Assembly (NCBI GenBank): GCA_026770025.1
Contig: JAMXDE010000012.1
Coordinates: 1,488,001 to 1,552,000 of the forward strand
DNA: 64,000 bases
Origin: Craspedostauros australis
Taxonomy: Eukaryota > Bacillariophyta > Bacillariophyceae > Mastogloiales > Achnanthaceae
Direction of reading: 5' to 3'
Shown here: positions 42,048 through 52,912 of the stretch, in pieces
How positions within the stretch are numbered: the stretch's first letter is position 1
How the letters are laid out: each line of letters opens with the position of its first letter
Program-made: the position numbers and the translations under genes
The notes under the pieces: model-generated
What the model was told of the DNA's origin: nothing
Database searches by the model: none
Seen by the model: only the letters and a program-made list of their open reading frames with translations

Positions 42048-43559
42048 AGCACAGAGCCTTGGATGGAGTCGAGCACTGAATCACAAGAGAATGGCTCCGA
42101 CGAGACAAACATGAGTGAGCAGAGTGTGCTCCGCGGAATCTGATATTCGTTCTCGAAAAGCAAACCACTGGACTGACGAAACGAGCCGTCATCCGTTGCA
42201 AATTACGATAGTCACATGCATAACTTGCTGAATCATAAGCACTGATACAATAGATCGCTCACAGATTGAGACGGGTTGATCCTCAATCGTTCAAACTTGA
42301 CAGAAACAGGCCCAGTATTCGGTGCTCAAGCGAAAAGACGCACAGCACAAACAATACAGTTGTTGCGCACATCTAATATCAATCAATCACAAATACAATG
42401 TGACAGAGCTCATCGTGATCAATGTCGTCACACTCGTCACTAACACACCCACTTCTTACCGATGCCTACTCGACCTCCTTGTTCTACTACACCAGTAAGG
42501 CACGTACAATCAATGCGAGTAGAGTGGAATAGAGTAGAGAGGAGCACTCTACGCGCCGATGCAACAGAGAAAAGGACCCCTTCAACCATCATTCGACTCT
42601 TCCGACAACACTCTTTCATCATCCAACAGATCATCCGTACCCTCCAATCATCGCCGTCGCTTCCGCGTGATGTTGCGCCATCGTCCAAACACAGAAAAAG
42701 ATGACTGATCAATGCGCAGCTCATCTCCTGTCTCTCTTTCATAGTCCACCACACAACTACCCATACTCGTGCACAGTCGCAGAGAAGATGCGCAGTCCAT
42801 TCCTTGCCTCATGTTGTGTTCGCGCACCTTTGAGATGTGGCAAGGCGCATCCATCGCATGCTGATTACGTTGGACCTGACCATCTTCGTGCAGCTTCTCA
42901 CAACTTGTTACAGTTCGTTACGATGACATGAGAAGGCGATCGTGGAAAACACGAACACAAAGATACCAACGCATGTCACATCGTGAAACATTTAACGACC
43001 AACGGTCACAAAATCGCACCTCACAAACACTCTCACGAAATGTCACACAAATTTCAGCTCCCTCCAACAATCATCAACAATCTCCACACAAATAGTCACC
43101 AACGACAGCAACCACAACAACAACACCAGAACAACAAAGAGCACATCAAATCCACCAAGACCAAATCGAAGCAAAGTGATAGCAGTCCATAGTACGGATG
43201 AGTACACACGGACAGTGAGACAGAGACTTGGAGACAGAGACCGTTGTACATACAGTACGTCAATCCGCATCACATTCCGTTGCTTCTTGTCCTGTGTCCA
43301 TGCAGATTCGTACGAGCTGTGCACCACACCATACCACACCAACCCCAACAGTCGCACTCAACACAACCGATACATCTGATGCAACCATTGTGGACATTGC
43401 TGTGATTTCATGTGACCATTGCATGCGATCAGCAACGACTTTCTCCTTCACTTCCTTCACCATCCACATTCAACATCCACACTCACACCAACCCTCCACC
43501 CCATCGGCATTCACATCGGCATTCACATCCACCACACAGGACAGGTACCAACAGCCACC
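42048..43559. other. Intergenic region, about 1.5 kb
   Basis: Holds GTAGAG-type motifs (42518-42551) and long CA-rich tracts (43070-43180 and 43300-43555) before the third RS-rich gene. The frame of that gene stays open to 43419 but begins without an ATG until 43560. A 5' UTR intron is possible (ACACAG near 43530) but unproven. Confidence 0.45.
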
Positions 43560-46500
43560 ATGACGTTGATGGTATCAGCATCCGAGTCGGAGGTCGGAGT
43601 CAACGACGGATCTTCATCACACACTCTCAAACACAACACCAGCATCACCGATCCATACAACGAACAAAACTTGTGCGACACACTGTGGGCATGCCTCCTC
43701 GACGACTACCTCGATAATGATCCATGCGCGCTCAATGCATGCTTCGTCGATGATGTCACCGATCCCGTCGTCACCAAGGAGCTGCCGTACGACACAGACT
43801 ACGATTCGTACTATGATGATGACGCCGGTCCCCGCAACACCAGAACTGGACGTCTGTCTCGATCTCGCCGTCAGCAGATACAGAAAGAACGAAAGCAAGA
43901 ACGTCGCCAGCGACGGCTGAGACGCAGCAAGAGCAGAAGCAGGAGTGGCAGCAGGTCCAGAAGCGGCAGCCGCACCAACGGCAGAATCAGGACCAGAAGC
44001 AACAGCAGAACCAGAAGCAAGAAGGCACTCAGGAACTTCGAATCCATCAACGATTCCAGCAGCGTCGATACTGCCGAAACCAGCCAACCGTCGGATGAAG
44101 GTGATAGCGACCTTGCCACCAACAGCCTTGAAAGCGTCAACACCACTGACAGCGTCAATACCACTGACAGCGTCGACAGCACTGACATCACTGACAGAGC
44201 TTCCAGCATTGATAGCGTCGATAGCACCGACAGCACCGACATCAGTGAGGATGGTATCGATCTTGACCCCAATCCATCATGTGAAACGGTCGTTCGCGAT
44301 AACATCAACACAAGCACCAACACAAACAGCACCAACACAAACAGCACAAGCACAGTTGTCCTCGACAGCCACTTCAGCGCTGATCAACATGAGAGCATCG
44401 ATGGATTGATGGCAAGGACGGGCAACACAGGTCACGTCAACGAGAAAGACCCAACCAATGTCAAAGAAGACAATACCAGCAACAACAACAACACAAGCAG
44501 ATCGAATGAGAGAGAATACGCCAGCTTCGATGCATACGAAAGCAAGCGCCGCCAACGTGAACGCAAACAACAAGAACAACAGAAGCAACAGCAAGAGCGC
44601 AATCAACGTGATTCGGAGCGTGATGACCAACCATCAACCGGCAGATCATCCAACGGAAGCATCACCCGCTCCGTGTCTCGTCACAACTCCTTCTCCTCCT
44701 CGCGTGCAACCATGCATGACTCAACATCTGCAACACCACCAACAGCATCAACAGCTTCAACAGCAAGGTCAACATCCAGATCAAGACCAATCACAAGATC
44801 ATCGTCCAAGTCCTCACTCAGACCAAGATCCAACAGCAGGACATCCAGAGGATCCATCCGTCCTCCACTCAACGTCACCTTCCATCAAAACGTCGTGTCA
44901 AATGTCATGAAGTACGATGACGTGAACATCGGTGATGACGGTGTCATCGACAATATCGACCACGGTGCTACATACAACCACAGTGATGGCCACAACGATG
45001 ACGATGATGACGATGACTCCCTTGTGTGTCTCCCCGGGATGGACACAGAGCTGGAGAAGATGTCCCAAGCGGCCGTGAACAGCATCGCTGACACCATCAA
45101 GTCAGAGCTCGAGAATGAACGCGTCGACCAAGACGACTCCCCGTCCACGGGAGACGCCGAGGATGAGGATGAGGAGAGCGAGCATCCCATGGATGAGATA
45201 GAGATGATGGAGATGATGCAGAAGAAGGAGGTCGATGCAGCCGCAGAGCAGCTTTGGCAAGAAGAGACCAACAAGCTGGTGGACAAGCACGCACCTCGAG
45301 GATGCAGAAGGATCGATGCAAAGCGTGCAGCTGTCAGCTCGGGCCCAAGCTCGAACTCGAACTCAAAGCCTGACCCTCGCACCAATCTTCACTCAGATGA
45401 GGATGTGGGTGAGAACGTGAGCGCGAGACCCAAGACCAAGATCAGTCGCAAAGATGTCGTCGCAATGGCTCATGCTGTTGTGAATAGATACTCCAATGAC
45501 CCACCACCGCGGATGGACATGCCTCCATCGACGGCAGATGCTGGAAAGGATGGAAACGAACGCATTGCGGCCAGTGATGAGAAGACGACCAACACCACAA
45601 ACAAGAACACCATCACAAACACAATCACAAACACGGGCATGGATACAGAGCAATCGTTCAACTCCATCGAGAACGGACCCAACTTCTTCCATGCCTTCCC
45701 CACCACCTTCGACCAATCGACAGACACCGATTCTGACGATGTCCCTCCATCGCCGCCACCAGTAGCGACAGCAACAGCAACTACTACAGCAACAGCAACA
45801 GAAGAGGCGCAAACAAAAAACACAATGGATCACAACGACACTCCCTTCGATCATGGGATCCAAGCCACACCAACCACCGCGAACGAGACCACAGATGTTC
45901 CCACCCCCAACAGCAGTCCCAACAACAGCAGCAGAAACAATGACAACAACGCCACCACCACCACCAACAACAACAACAGATATGACAGTGAGAGTCAGAA
46001 CATTGACGGAGATGGTGATGGTGATGGTACTCCTGTCAAGCACGATGATGTGGACGATGATGTGGACGGCCACAATCGCAACCAGAATCGTGCGGTGTTG
46101 AATTCCCTCGTCGTGTCGGGAGGAGATCAAGGAGAGACGCATGAGATCAGCCGTCACTCCGTCCCAAACAAGGACGACGAAGTCAACGTCAACACCAACA
46201 GTACCTCCATCACCGCCCCCAATAGCGAAAGCACCACCACCACCAACATCATCATCACAACCAACGACGTAACCGAGTGCGGAACATTCGAACAACCCAT
46301 TCTGCTGGATGACAGCGATGAAGACGATGAAGATGGTGACGACAACACCGATGTTAAACAGCAACCACAGACACAGCAGCAAGAACAACAACGACAACAA
46401 CATGACGGGTTTGCGCAAAACACCCAAGAACTTGATGACCTCAACATGGTCAGCTCTGAGTCCTTCGACCGTTTCTTCGCTGCCGAATTCGCATCGGCTG

Positions 46501-47093
46501 ATGATGCGAACGTCATCGATCTGTCCGATGAGCTGAGCCAGCAAGAGACCCTCCTTGAACAGGTCCATACCCACATCAGCGAGCAGTCTGCTGTGTCCAA
46601 GATGGCAGAATCAGCCATGCTCGCAACGTCGATGTCGAGGTCGAACTCTCCCATCCCAACCGCTCCATCCAAGCCAAGGCGATCCAGAGCATCACTGCCA
46701 CCATTGCCGCCACCTGTCCAGCGATCGAAGATCCTCAAGATGATGGACAGCAGCATCCCCACCCTCAGAAGCAGCAGCAACAACAACAAGTGCAAGGATC
46801 AGGATCTGATGGAAGAGCCCTTGTCGGCCCACTCGCCCTTGCTCACCCAATCCGAAACGAGTGATGCGATTGACACGTTGAGCACCTCGAGCAGCAGCAA
46901 GCGACGTCCCAGCCGTCTGCATCAACGATACCTGCAGCTTCGCAGTGGACGAATGGGTAGGTTCGTTGGCTTGGTGTCGAAGATCCCCACCGCCAAAGGC
47001 AGCGACAAGTCGAAGCGCAAGAAGAAGCGCGAGGCTGCCCTGAAGCACATCCAGATTATGAAGATGAAGGGCAAGAGCAGTGGTGTGGTCTGA
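43560..47093 (+). CDS. Large Arg/Ser-rich and acidic disordered protein, third of three
   Basis: A single-exon frame of 1177 residues, unrecognised. Near the N-terminus a short ordered patch (LCDTLWACLLDDYL) is followed by an acidic Asp/Tyr segment. A basic RS/GSRSR domain lies around residues 100-160, then come imperfect TDSV/NTTDS repeats (about 190-230), a Gln/Arg-rich part, and long Asn/Thr/Asp stretches. At least one acidic cluster (GDGDGDG, DDSDEDDEDG) is interrupted by helix-like segments (ELEKMSQAAVNSIADTIKSE). The C-terminus is basic (KRKKKREAALKHIQIMKMKGK), like a nuclear localisation signal. The frame is unbroken for 3.5 kb in spite of low complexity, which argues for selection. 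It is probably a paralogue of the second RS gene. Confidence 0.75.
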   Translation: MTLMVSASESEVGVNDGSSSHTLKHNTSITDPYNEQNLCDTLWACLLDDYLDNDPCALNACFVDDVTDPVVTKELPYDTDYDSYYDDDAGPRNTRTGRLSRSRRQQIQKERKQERRQRRLRRSKSRSRSGSRSRSGSRTNGRIRTRSNSRTRSKKALRNFESINDSSSVDTAETSQPSDEGDSDLATNSLESVNTTDSVNTTDSVDSTDITDRASSIDSVDSTDSTDISEDGIDLDPNPSCETVVRDNINTSTNTNSTNTNSTSTVVLDSHFSADQHESIDGLMARTGNTGHVNEKDPTNVKEDNTSNNNNTSRSNEREYASFDAYESKRRQRERKQQEQQKQQQERNQRDSERDDQPSTGRSSNGSITRSVSRHNSFSSSRATMHDSTSATPPTASTASTARSTSRSRPITRSSSKSSLRPRSNSRTSRGSIRPPLNVTFHQNVVSNVMKYDDVNIGDDGVIDNIDHGATYNHSDGHNDDDDDDDSLVCLPGMDTELEKMSQAAVNSIADTIKSELENERVDQDDSPSTGDAEDEDEESEHPMDEIEMMEMMQKKEVDAAAEQLWQEETNKLVDKHAPRGCRRIDAKRAAVSSGPSSNSNSKPDPRTNLHSDEDVGENVSARPKTKISRKDVVAMAHAVVNRYSNDPPPRMDMPPSTADAGKDGNERIAASDEKTTNTTNKNTITNTITNTGMDTEQSFNSIENGPNFFHAFPTTFDQSTDTDSDDVPPSPPPVATATATTTATATEEAQTKNTMDHNDTPFDHGIQATPTTANETTDVPTPNSSPNNSSRNNDNNATTTTNNNNRYDSESQNIDGDGDGDGTPVKHDDVDDDVDGHNRNQNRAVLNSLVVSGGDQGETHEISRHSVPNKDDEVNVNTNSTSITAPNSESTTTTNIIITTNDVTECGTFEQPILLDDSDEDDEDGDDNTDVKQQPQTQQQEQQRQQHDGFAQNTQELDDLNMVSSESFDRFFAAEFASADDANVIDLSDELSQQETLLEQVHTHISEQSAVSKMAESAMLATSMSRSNSPIPTAPSKPRRSRASLPPLPPPVQRSKILKMMDSSIPTLRSSSNNNKCKDQDLMEEPLSAHSPLLTQSETSDAIDTLSTSSSSKRRPSRLHQRYLQLRSGRMGRFVGLVSKIPTAKGSDKSKRKKKREAALKHIQIMKMKGKSSGVV

Positions 47094-48080
47094 GAGAGTT
47101 TTGTTTGTCTTGGAGATTGTGTGAATGTATGAACGGGTTACTCCACTTACTCCAACGGGCGTGGAGAGTTTCACCTCGTCGTGGCTGACAGATGAATGAT
47201 TCCTCCGAAGAAGCTCAAACGCAAAGCCGACTCCGTTCAATCTCAATCAACACAACAGCGTCAACCGCAACGTTCAGTTCACCAACATATCATGTAGTAG
47301 TCTCGCACATACCTGCATGCAAGGAAATGGAATAAAATAATGCATAGTCTCCTCCAAGTTTGGAAGATTCAATGATGTATCAGCACCACATGGCGAATTT
47401 GTTCATCTGTTTGTTCAATCTCTGCGATCGCAAGAGTCATGTATCTTCATTTGTGTCCATACGGGACTGATAATTATTCACGAACGATCATCAACACGCC
47501 TCTCTTTGCGCAAAAAGGTGGCAGACAAAACACAACAGAAGAACAATTACCGATGACGGTGCGTGCTGTGGAGGCTCTTCGGCAAATGGGGCCGACCAAC
47601 AGCGACGAGGATCTTGTCCATCAACACCAACAAGAAACAAAAAAAGAGCGCGAGGAGCGAGAGAGGCAGAGCAACACTGGCCCACTCTGATACATTTTCA
47701 TTGCAGCCACACCTTCACGACAACCATCGCGCCAGGCAAAGGATAGTGCAGGGTATCCAAAGTATAATACTTTCAGCCTGCATCGATCGCGCACCAAAGT
47801 GAGTTGCAGACACTTCGCGCCGATCGTTCGTTGCGTGGAGATCAACTGTAGCGCACAACTGGGCCGCTCCACATGGCAATGGTGTGTGTGTGTGCAGGCG
47901 GTTCGATCATTTAATACCATTCTCGCTTTCCCTGCCTCTTTGCTCCATTCGGTCAAACATGTGCACAGCAAAGTCCAATTCAATCCTTGCTTCACTTGCA
48001 CTCTCATTAATTCATTTCACTCACGCAATTACTCGTCCGTCCGCTTGTGTCTAAACCTTCCATGATTTCTGCCGAGAAGA
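47094..48080. other. Intergenic region, about 1 kb
   Basis: The 3' flank of the RS-rich gene and the upstream region of the first ankyrin gene. Short frames such as 47439-47690 show no domain. No other gene is seen. Confidence 0.5.
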
Positions 48081-48911
48081 ATGTCCCGCACAGTAATCAC
48101 GAACGGAGACACGCACCTGCATCGTGCTTGCAGATCGGGGAAATTGGCGAAAGTCCGCTGGTTGATTAGAGAAGGGAGGGAGGCGGACTTAGCGGCCAGG
48201 AACTCGAAAGGCAATACGCCGCTCCATTGTGCTTGTCGGGACGGCGCCCATCAAGTTGTGAAATATCTCCTCGACTTGGCCAAAGCCGACGCCGCAAAAT
48301 ACAACATTGATGTCAACGTCCAAGACAAATACGGATATACACCGCTTCATTACGCTTGCGAGCACGGGCATGTTGATGTGGTGAAGCACCTGATCAACTT
48401 CAAGCAAAACAGCGACAGCGAAGACAACAACGAAAGGGGAAGCAGCAACAGCGACAGCAATAGCAACCGCGTCCGCATCAACCTACAAGACCTCGCCGGC
48501 GCAACGCCCCTTCACTACGCTTGCGTAGTTGGACAAGTTGATGTGGTGAATTGCCTGCTCGATTTCAGCTGTGCCAACAAGCATGCCAATGTTCGTCTTG
48601 ACATCCAAGACGAGGACGGCTGCACTCTGCTTCATCATGCTTGCTTTCATGGCCAAACGAATGTGGTAGAGTCTCTGCTCGATTTCAACTTCACCAACGA
48701 CAACTCCGATGTCGGTATCAATAAAACAGATAACGATGGGCACACAGCACTTCACTTTGCCATCGATGGCGACGATGAAAGTGCCGTGGAGAGCCTGCTC
48801 CGATCCGATCGCATGCGCGAGACGAATATCACCAAAGCGGGTATCAAACTTGCTGGCGTGGCAAGGAGGCATCATCCGTTTCACGAAATTGGCTCCTATT
48901 GCGGGAGGTAG
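48081..48911 (+). CDS. Ankyrin-repeat protein, 276 residues
   Basis: Six or so ankyrin repeats fill nearly the whole chain: recurring G-x-T-P-L-H-x-A-C units start near residues 8, 42, 86, 139, 177 and 216. A Ser/Asn-rich loop (about 110-130) interrupts the array. There is no signal peptide and no additional domain. Ankyrin arrays bind proteins; the partner is unknown. The gene faces the larger ankyrin gene tail to tail with only about 150 bases between their stops. Confidence 0.88.
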   Translation: MSRTVITNGDTHLHRACRSGKLAKVRWLIREGREADLAARNSKGNTPLHCACRDGAHQVVKYLLDLAKADAAKYNIDVNVQDKYGYTPLHYACEHGHVDVVKHLINFKQNSDSEDNNERGSSNSDSNSNRVRINLQDLAGATPLHYACVVGQVDVVNCLLDFSCANKHANVRLDIQDEDGCTLLHHACFHGQTNVVESLLDFNFTNDNSDVGINKTDNDGHTALHFAIDGDDESAVESLLRSDRMRETNITKAGIKLAGVARRHHPFHEIGSYCGR

Positions 48912-49065
48912 ACTTCGGGTATTGTGTATGTAACATGAATTCGACGCTATTTAGATGCGCTTTCCTGCACGTGGTCGTCTGGCGAAATGGCAGATCAGAT
49001 GCTGTCGTGACCAGACCTGACTTTCGTTGGCATGTTCTTTTGCTCCGGCGTTGGCGCCCTCTGTC

Positions 49066-51342
49066 TCATCTCACTTTGATACGCTTCCTCGGACGTGTTG
49101 CGTCCAACAACGCAATGACATCATCATAGCCATTCTTCTTTGCAATATCTCGTGCGGTTTCGCCCCTCTTATTTCGGACACCTGGATTCATGCCGGCTTC
49201 GATCAAAGGCTTGATCAACCTCTGTCGGTTCTTCTTGCATGCCATGTGCAATGCTGTATTGCCTTCTCTGTTTCGAAGCGCCAAGTCTGCCCCGTCTGTT
49301 CGAATCAACGATACCATCATGTTGAAGTATCCTTGGCTGCACGCAACATGCAGCGGGGTGTCACCGCAGACGTTCTGGATATTAGTGGCTGGTTGGGTTG
49401 CTTTCACCAAGTTCTCCATCATATCTCGGCTTTCGATGAGATGAATCTGGTCCAAGTTGCAGCTTGCTATGATCTTGTTGCGGATGAGCTTGTAGACCTT
49501 GGAGAGCCTCTGTTCTCCACTGAATGGGAAGCACTTGCGATCTCTGTAGGCAAGGCTGACTGGTGTGTCACCATCATTGTTTTGGATGTTCGGATCAACC
49601 TTTTCGCAGTGCGATTGGAGGAGGTACTTGAACACTTGCTGTATCGAGTTGGAATACGCGAGATGGAGTGGTGTATCCCCTTCATTGTTCTGGGCGTTCA
49701 TATCCACCTCTGGTAGGTTTGACTCAAGCAATATCTTCGCGCAAGCGGAAGTTTTTTGCATGGCTGCGATGTGCAGCGGTGTGTTGCCCAACTGGTTCGG
49801 AATGTTGGCATCGATCACAACAAAGTCGAGCCGAAGCAATTGCTGCAGGGCATCTTCATCGTGGTGTGTTATGGCAAGATGCAATGCCGTATTCCCCTTG
49901 GCATTTTGGATGGTGGCATCAACAGTCCCGTATTCAGGCTTCAGCAGCAGCTGATAGGCGGAGAAGCGGTAGTTCATGATTGCGATGTGAAGCAATGTGT
50001 TGCCATCGTTGTTCTGCGCATTCGTGTCCATTTCGTCTTGGTGCGATTCAAGGAGATACTTGATCAATCCTTTGTCTTCACAGTTGAAGGCGATATGAAA
50101 TGCTGTATCCCCTGATCCATTTTTCATCCGAACGGTGAAATCCACTTGGTCGGACTCAACGAGGTGTCGTACCAACGCAACATTCTGGAATCGGCATGCT
50201 GCGTGAAAAGGAGTATCGCCATCCCTATTTTTGGTGTTGAGAACGTCATCAATCTGCTTCAGCTCCAGCCAGCTCTGTACTACGTCGATAGACCCGTCCT
50301 GGCATGCTTGATGGATCGGCGTGTTTCCTTCCCAATCGCGGATCGTGAGATTGACTGTCGGGTCCAATTTGGCTAGGTACGGCGCCACAGTTTTGTCTTC
50401 AAGTGTACATGCGTTGCTAAACGGCGTGGAGCCTGATTTGTTCTTTTTGCTGAAGTCACCCTTTCCTTTGTTCGCCTTCACCATGAGCTCGATCAACTCC
50501 CTCGAATCTCTGAAGCGGGTGAGATGGAAAGCTGTATTGCCATTGTTGTCGGGAATGTCGAGATCGATTTTGAGATGATAAGCTTGAAGGAGGAGCTTAC
50601 GCTTGTCAATATCATTGGCGCAAGCAATGTGGAACGGTGTTCGCCCTTCGTTGTCTTGAATGTTGGGATCAATGGGACGATTGGACGGTTCGGAGTTGAT
50701 CAGTAGTTTCAATTCGTCACCATTACCATTATCACATGCATAGTGAAGAGGCGTCTTTCCTTTGCTGTCCTGCAAGTTCATATCGAGGGTGTTCGCGTGA
50801 CTCGAATTGATGATGTGCGTCAGATGCTCAGAATGCCTTCGTTGGCATGCAAGATGGAGTGCTGTGCGACCAAATTTATCCGGTATATTGCACACCGTGT
50901 TTGTCTTGTCGGCTTTCAACAAGATCTCCAGTCCCCAGGTGCGCCAATTTCTGAACACCAGGTGAATTGGTAAATCACCGTCCCGATTCCGGATAAACTG
51001 ATCGACCTTGAGATCATCCGTTTCGACAAGATACCTCATCACACAGTTGTAGCTGCAATCACAGGCAAAGTGGAGCGGGGTTTGTTTGAAATTGTTTTTC
51101 ACATTCGCATTGATTGTGATTCGTTTCGACTCTACCAAGTACCTTGCGCAGTCGTCCGTCGAGTTGCGGCATGCGTAATGAAATGCCGTGTTTCCCTCAT
51201 CATCTTTGACACTCCCTCTGGCGCGCACCTTCCGCGTCTTTGATTCAATCAGACTTCTGACCCAGGATAGATCCCCTTCACGGCATGCATTCATCAGCGG
51301 CGTTCTCCCGCCGCGGCCCTTTGTGTTGATATATGCGTTCAT
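49066..51342 (-). CDS. Long ankyrin-repeat protein, 758 residues
   Basis: A chain made almost entirely of ankyrin repeats with a period of about 33-36 residues; I count roughly 19-20 units with the G-[DN]-T-P-[LF]-H-x-A core. A break lies near residues 610-660 (a non-repeat helical insert, KVYKLIRNKIIASCNLDQIHL). Two more repeats and a basic tail (RPRKRIKVR) follow, which could be a nuclear localisation signal. No death, SOCS or kinase domain is attached. The start is the ATG at 51342. Its repeats resemble those of the convergent neighbour, so the two may be related by local duplication. Confidence 0.9.
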   Translation of the reverse strand: MNAYINTKGRGGRTPLMNACREGDLSWVRSLIESKTRKVRARGSVKDDEGNTAFHYACRNSTDDCARYLVESKRITINANVKNNFKQTPLHFACDCSYNCVMRYLVETDDLKVDQFIRNRDGDLPIHLVFRNWRTWGLEILLKADKTNTVCNIPDKFGRTALHLACQRRHSEHLTHIINSSHANTLDMNLQDSKGKTPLHYACDNGNGDELKLLINSEPSNRPIDPNIQDNEGRTPFHIACANDIDKRKLLLQAYHLKIDLDIPDNNGNTAFHLTRFRDSRELIELMVKANKGKGDFSKKNKSGSTPFSNACTLEDKTVAPYLAKLDPTVNLTIRDWEGNTPIHQACQDGSIDVVQSWLELKQIDDVLNTKNRDGDTPFHAACRFQNVALVRHLVESDQVDFTVRMKNGSGDTAFHIAFNCEDKGLIKYLLESHQDEMDTNAQNNDGNTLLHIAIMNYRFSAYQLLLKPEYGTVDATIQNAKGNTALHLAITHHDEDALQQLLRLDFVVIDANIPNQLGNTPLHIAAMQKTSACAKILLESNLPEVDMNAQNNEGDTPLHLAYSNSIQQVFKYLLQSHCEKVDPNIQNNDGDTPVSLAYRDRKCFPFSGEQRLSKVYKLIRNKIIASCNLDQIHLIESRDMMENLVKATQPATNIQNVCGDTPLHVACSQGYFNMMVSLIRTDGADLALRNREGNTALHMACKKNRQRLIKPLIEAGMNPGVRNKRGETARDIAKKNGYDDVIALLDATRPRKRIKVR

Positions 51343-52058
51343 GATGTCTGATTCGACAAAAAAGAAATTGAAATTGGTCGCAGGTGCGAGTGGAGAATGA
51401 TCCTCCAGAATGCGCAGGACCTGATCCTTTGCTGCAACCTGATGCTATTGTTCGCTTCCAGTGCGCGCAGCGTACCAGTATGTACCGGGAAGGAACACGT
51501 CGGGATACGAATGAAAGTGTTGCCGCTTCGTTCCTCGAATGGGTGAATTACCTTGTGCTGTTGCGCTCTTGTGCTCTTCCGCTCTTGTGCTTTTCTGCTC
51601 TTGTGCAGATGGGCGCTGTCCGCACAATCGAGTTGAGGTGTGTGTGAACACCTTCCTTGGGCGGCTATGTCGATGTGGGCGTCCCCTTTCCAGTGTTCTC
51701 GTTGTCATGGCTTGTGCCATCATGAGTGTTGTTGTCTCCGTGACGATGATGACGTGCACCCACAAAACAAGGATCGCGAAGGCGTTGATTGGTGTATCCG
51801 CGACTCAGCGGGAGTGTGCGATCTTTGTGTCACGGATACTGTGTTCGACTCATTCGACAGAAAACGATTGTTGCGAAAACGTCCCTCCGATCCCATCATC
51901 ACGTCGGTCGAAGCCATGCACAAATACAATCAAACTGCAAATCCAACCATGCCCTGACGACAACCTGGTACCACTTGTGTTGAAGTTCCATACTCTGGAG
52001 TGTAGTACAGTACTGGTACGCTGCGTACATCCCTTTCAGGAGCCAGCTTTGCGCAACG
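51343..52058. other. Divergent intergenic region
   Basis: Upstream of the long ankyrin gene (-) and the SpoU-family gene (+). It contains an imperfect tandem of GCTCTTGT units (51555-51610) and a GTAGTACAGTACTGGTAC-like patch (52000-52020). No gene is seen. Confidence 0.5.
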
Positions 52059-52703
52059 ATGACCGCCCGCTGGGCAGTCACCTCGATTGTCACAAGATTC
52101 ATCCTCGTGGAGACGCAACATGGAGGGAACGTGGGATCGGCTGCGCGTGCCATGAAGACGATGGGGTTCGCGGACTTGGCTTTGGTGCGACCGACGGATG
52201 CCAAAGTTGTTGGACGGTCAAAGACAGAGCGAATGGCAAGCGGAGCCCTCGATGTGCTGCAAAGCGCGCAGATCTACCCGACGTTGGAGGAAGCAGCCCA
52301 CGGGTTCGACTTGTGCTGCGGGACAGGCATGCCGCACGACATGTTTCGGCAGCGCAGACCACGAGACTATCGGGCGCCGAGGCCCTACTTCGCTTCGATC
52401 ATGGCTCATCATGATGGCACTGGTAGCAACGGCAATAACAACAGCGAATGTGGCAACATTCAACACGATTTAGGAGACGGCGGTAACGCGACGTTCGGCA
52501 GCCAAGACGATGCGCTCAAGATCGCCTTCGTTTTCGGCAATGAGCGCATGGGCATGAACGAAGAGGATATGGATCTATGCGATGTCATGCTCGGGATTCC
52601 GACCAATCCAAAGTTCGGAAGCTTGAACTTGGCCTCCGCCGTACAGCTTGTCGCGTACGACTGGAGAGAGGCGATTGATGGCTACCGTGTCGGGGACTTG
52701 TGA
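52059..52703 (+). CDS. SpoU/TrmJ-type RNA 2'-O-methyltransferase
   Basis: A 214-residue SPOUT-class enzyme. Motif 1 is ILVETQHGGNVGSAARAMKT near residues 15-34, motif 2 is IAFVFGNERMGM, and motif 3 is PTNPKFGSLNLASAVQLVAYDWRE, which forms the knotted SAM site. The TQHGGNVGSAAR start resembles TrmJ, which methylates position 32 of tRNA. A low-complexity Gly/Asn insert (about 122-145) is unique to this copy. Cellular compartment unknown; no targeting peptide is obvious. The length fits the catalytic domain alone, without the TrmJ C-terminal extension. Confidence 0.88.
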   Translation: MTARWAVTSIVTRFILVETQHGGNVGSAARAMKTMGFADLALVRPTDAKVVGRSKTERMASGALDVLQSAQIYPTLEEAAHGFDLCCGTGMPHDMFRQRRPRDYRAPRPYFASIMAHHDGTGSNGNNNSECGNIQHDLGDGGNATFGSQDDALKIAFVFGNERMGMNEEDMDLCDVMLGIPTNPKFGSLNLASAVQLVAYDWREAIDGYRVGDL

Positions 52704-52912
52704 GGCATGGATCTTCGATCGTTGGCTTACGTGCGAATGCTTGTTGGAGTGGATGTGTTTGATTTGTACCCATGGAAGCAGGCTTGAAATGGTCACGTAC
52801 TACTGTTGACACTGACAGCGCAGACCAGGTCTGCTTGGAGAACATCCACCCAGCCGTTGTCCATCAACGCACTCGCGCTCGCACTCATTGCAAGGGAGCG
52901 CAGATCGATCAG

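Noticed and set aside
45393-46574. Long Val/Ile-rich antisense frame over the third RS-rich gene
   Set aside because: It arises from reading GAT/AAC-type repeats backwards and has no stable protein character.
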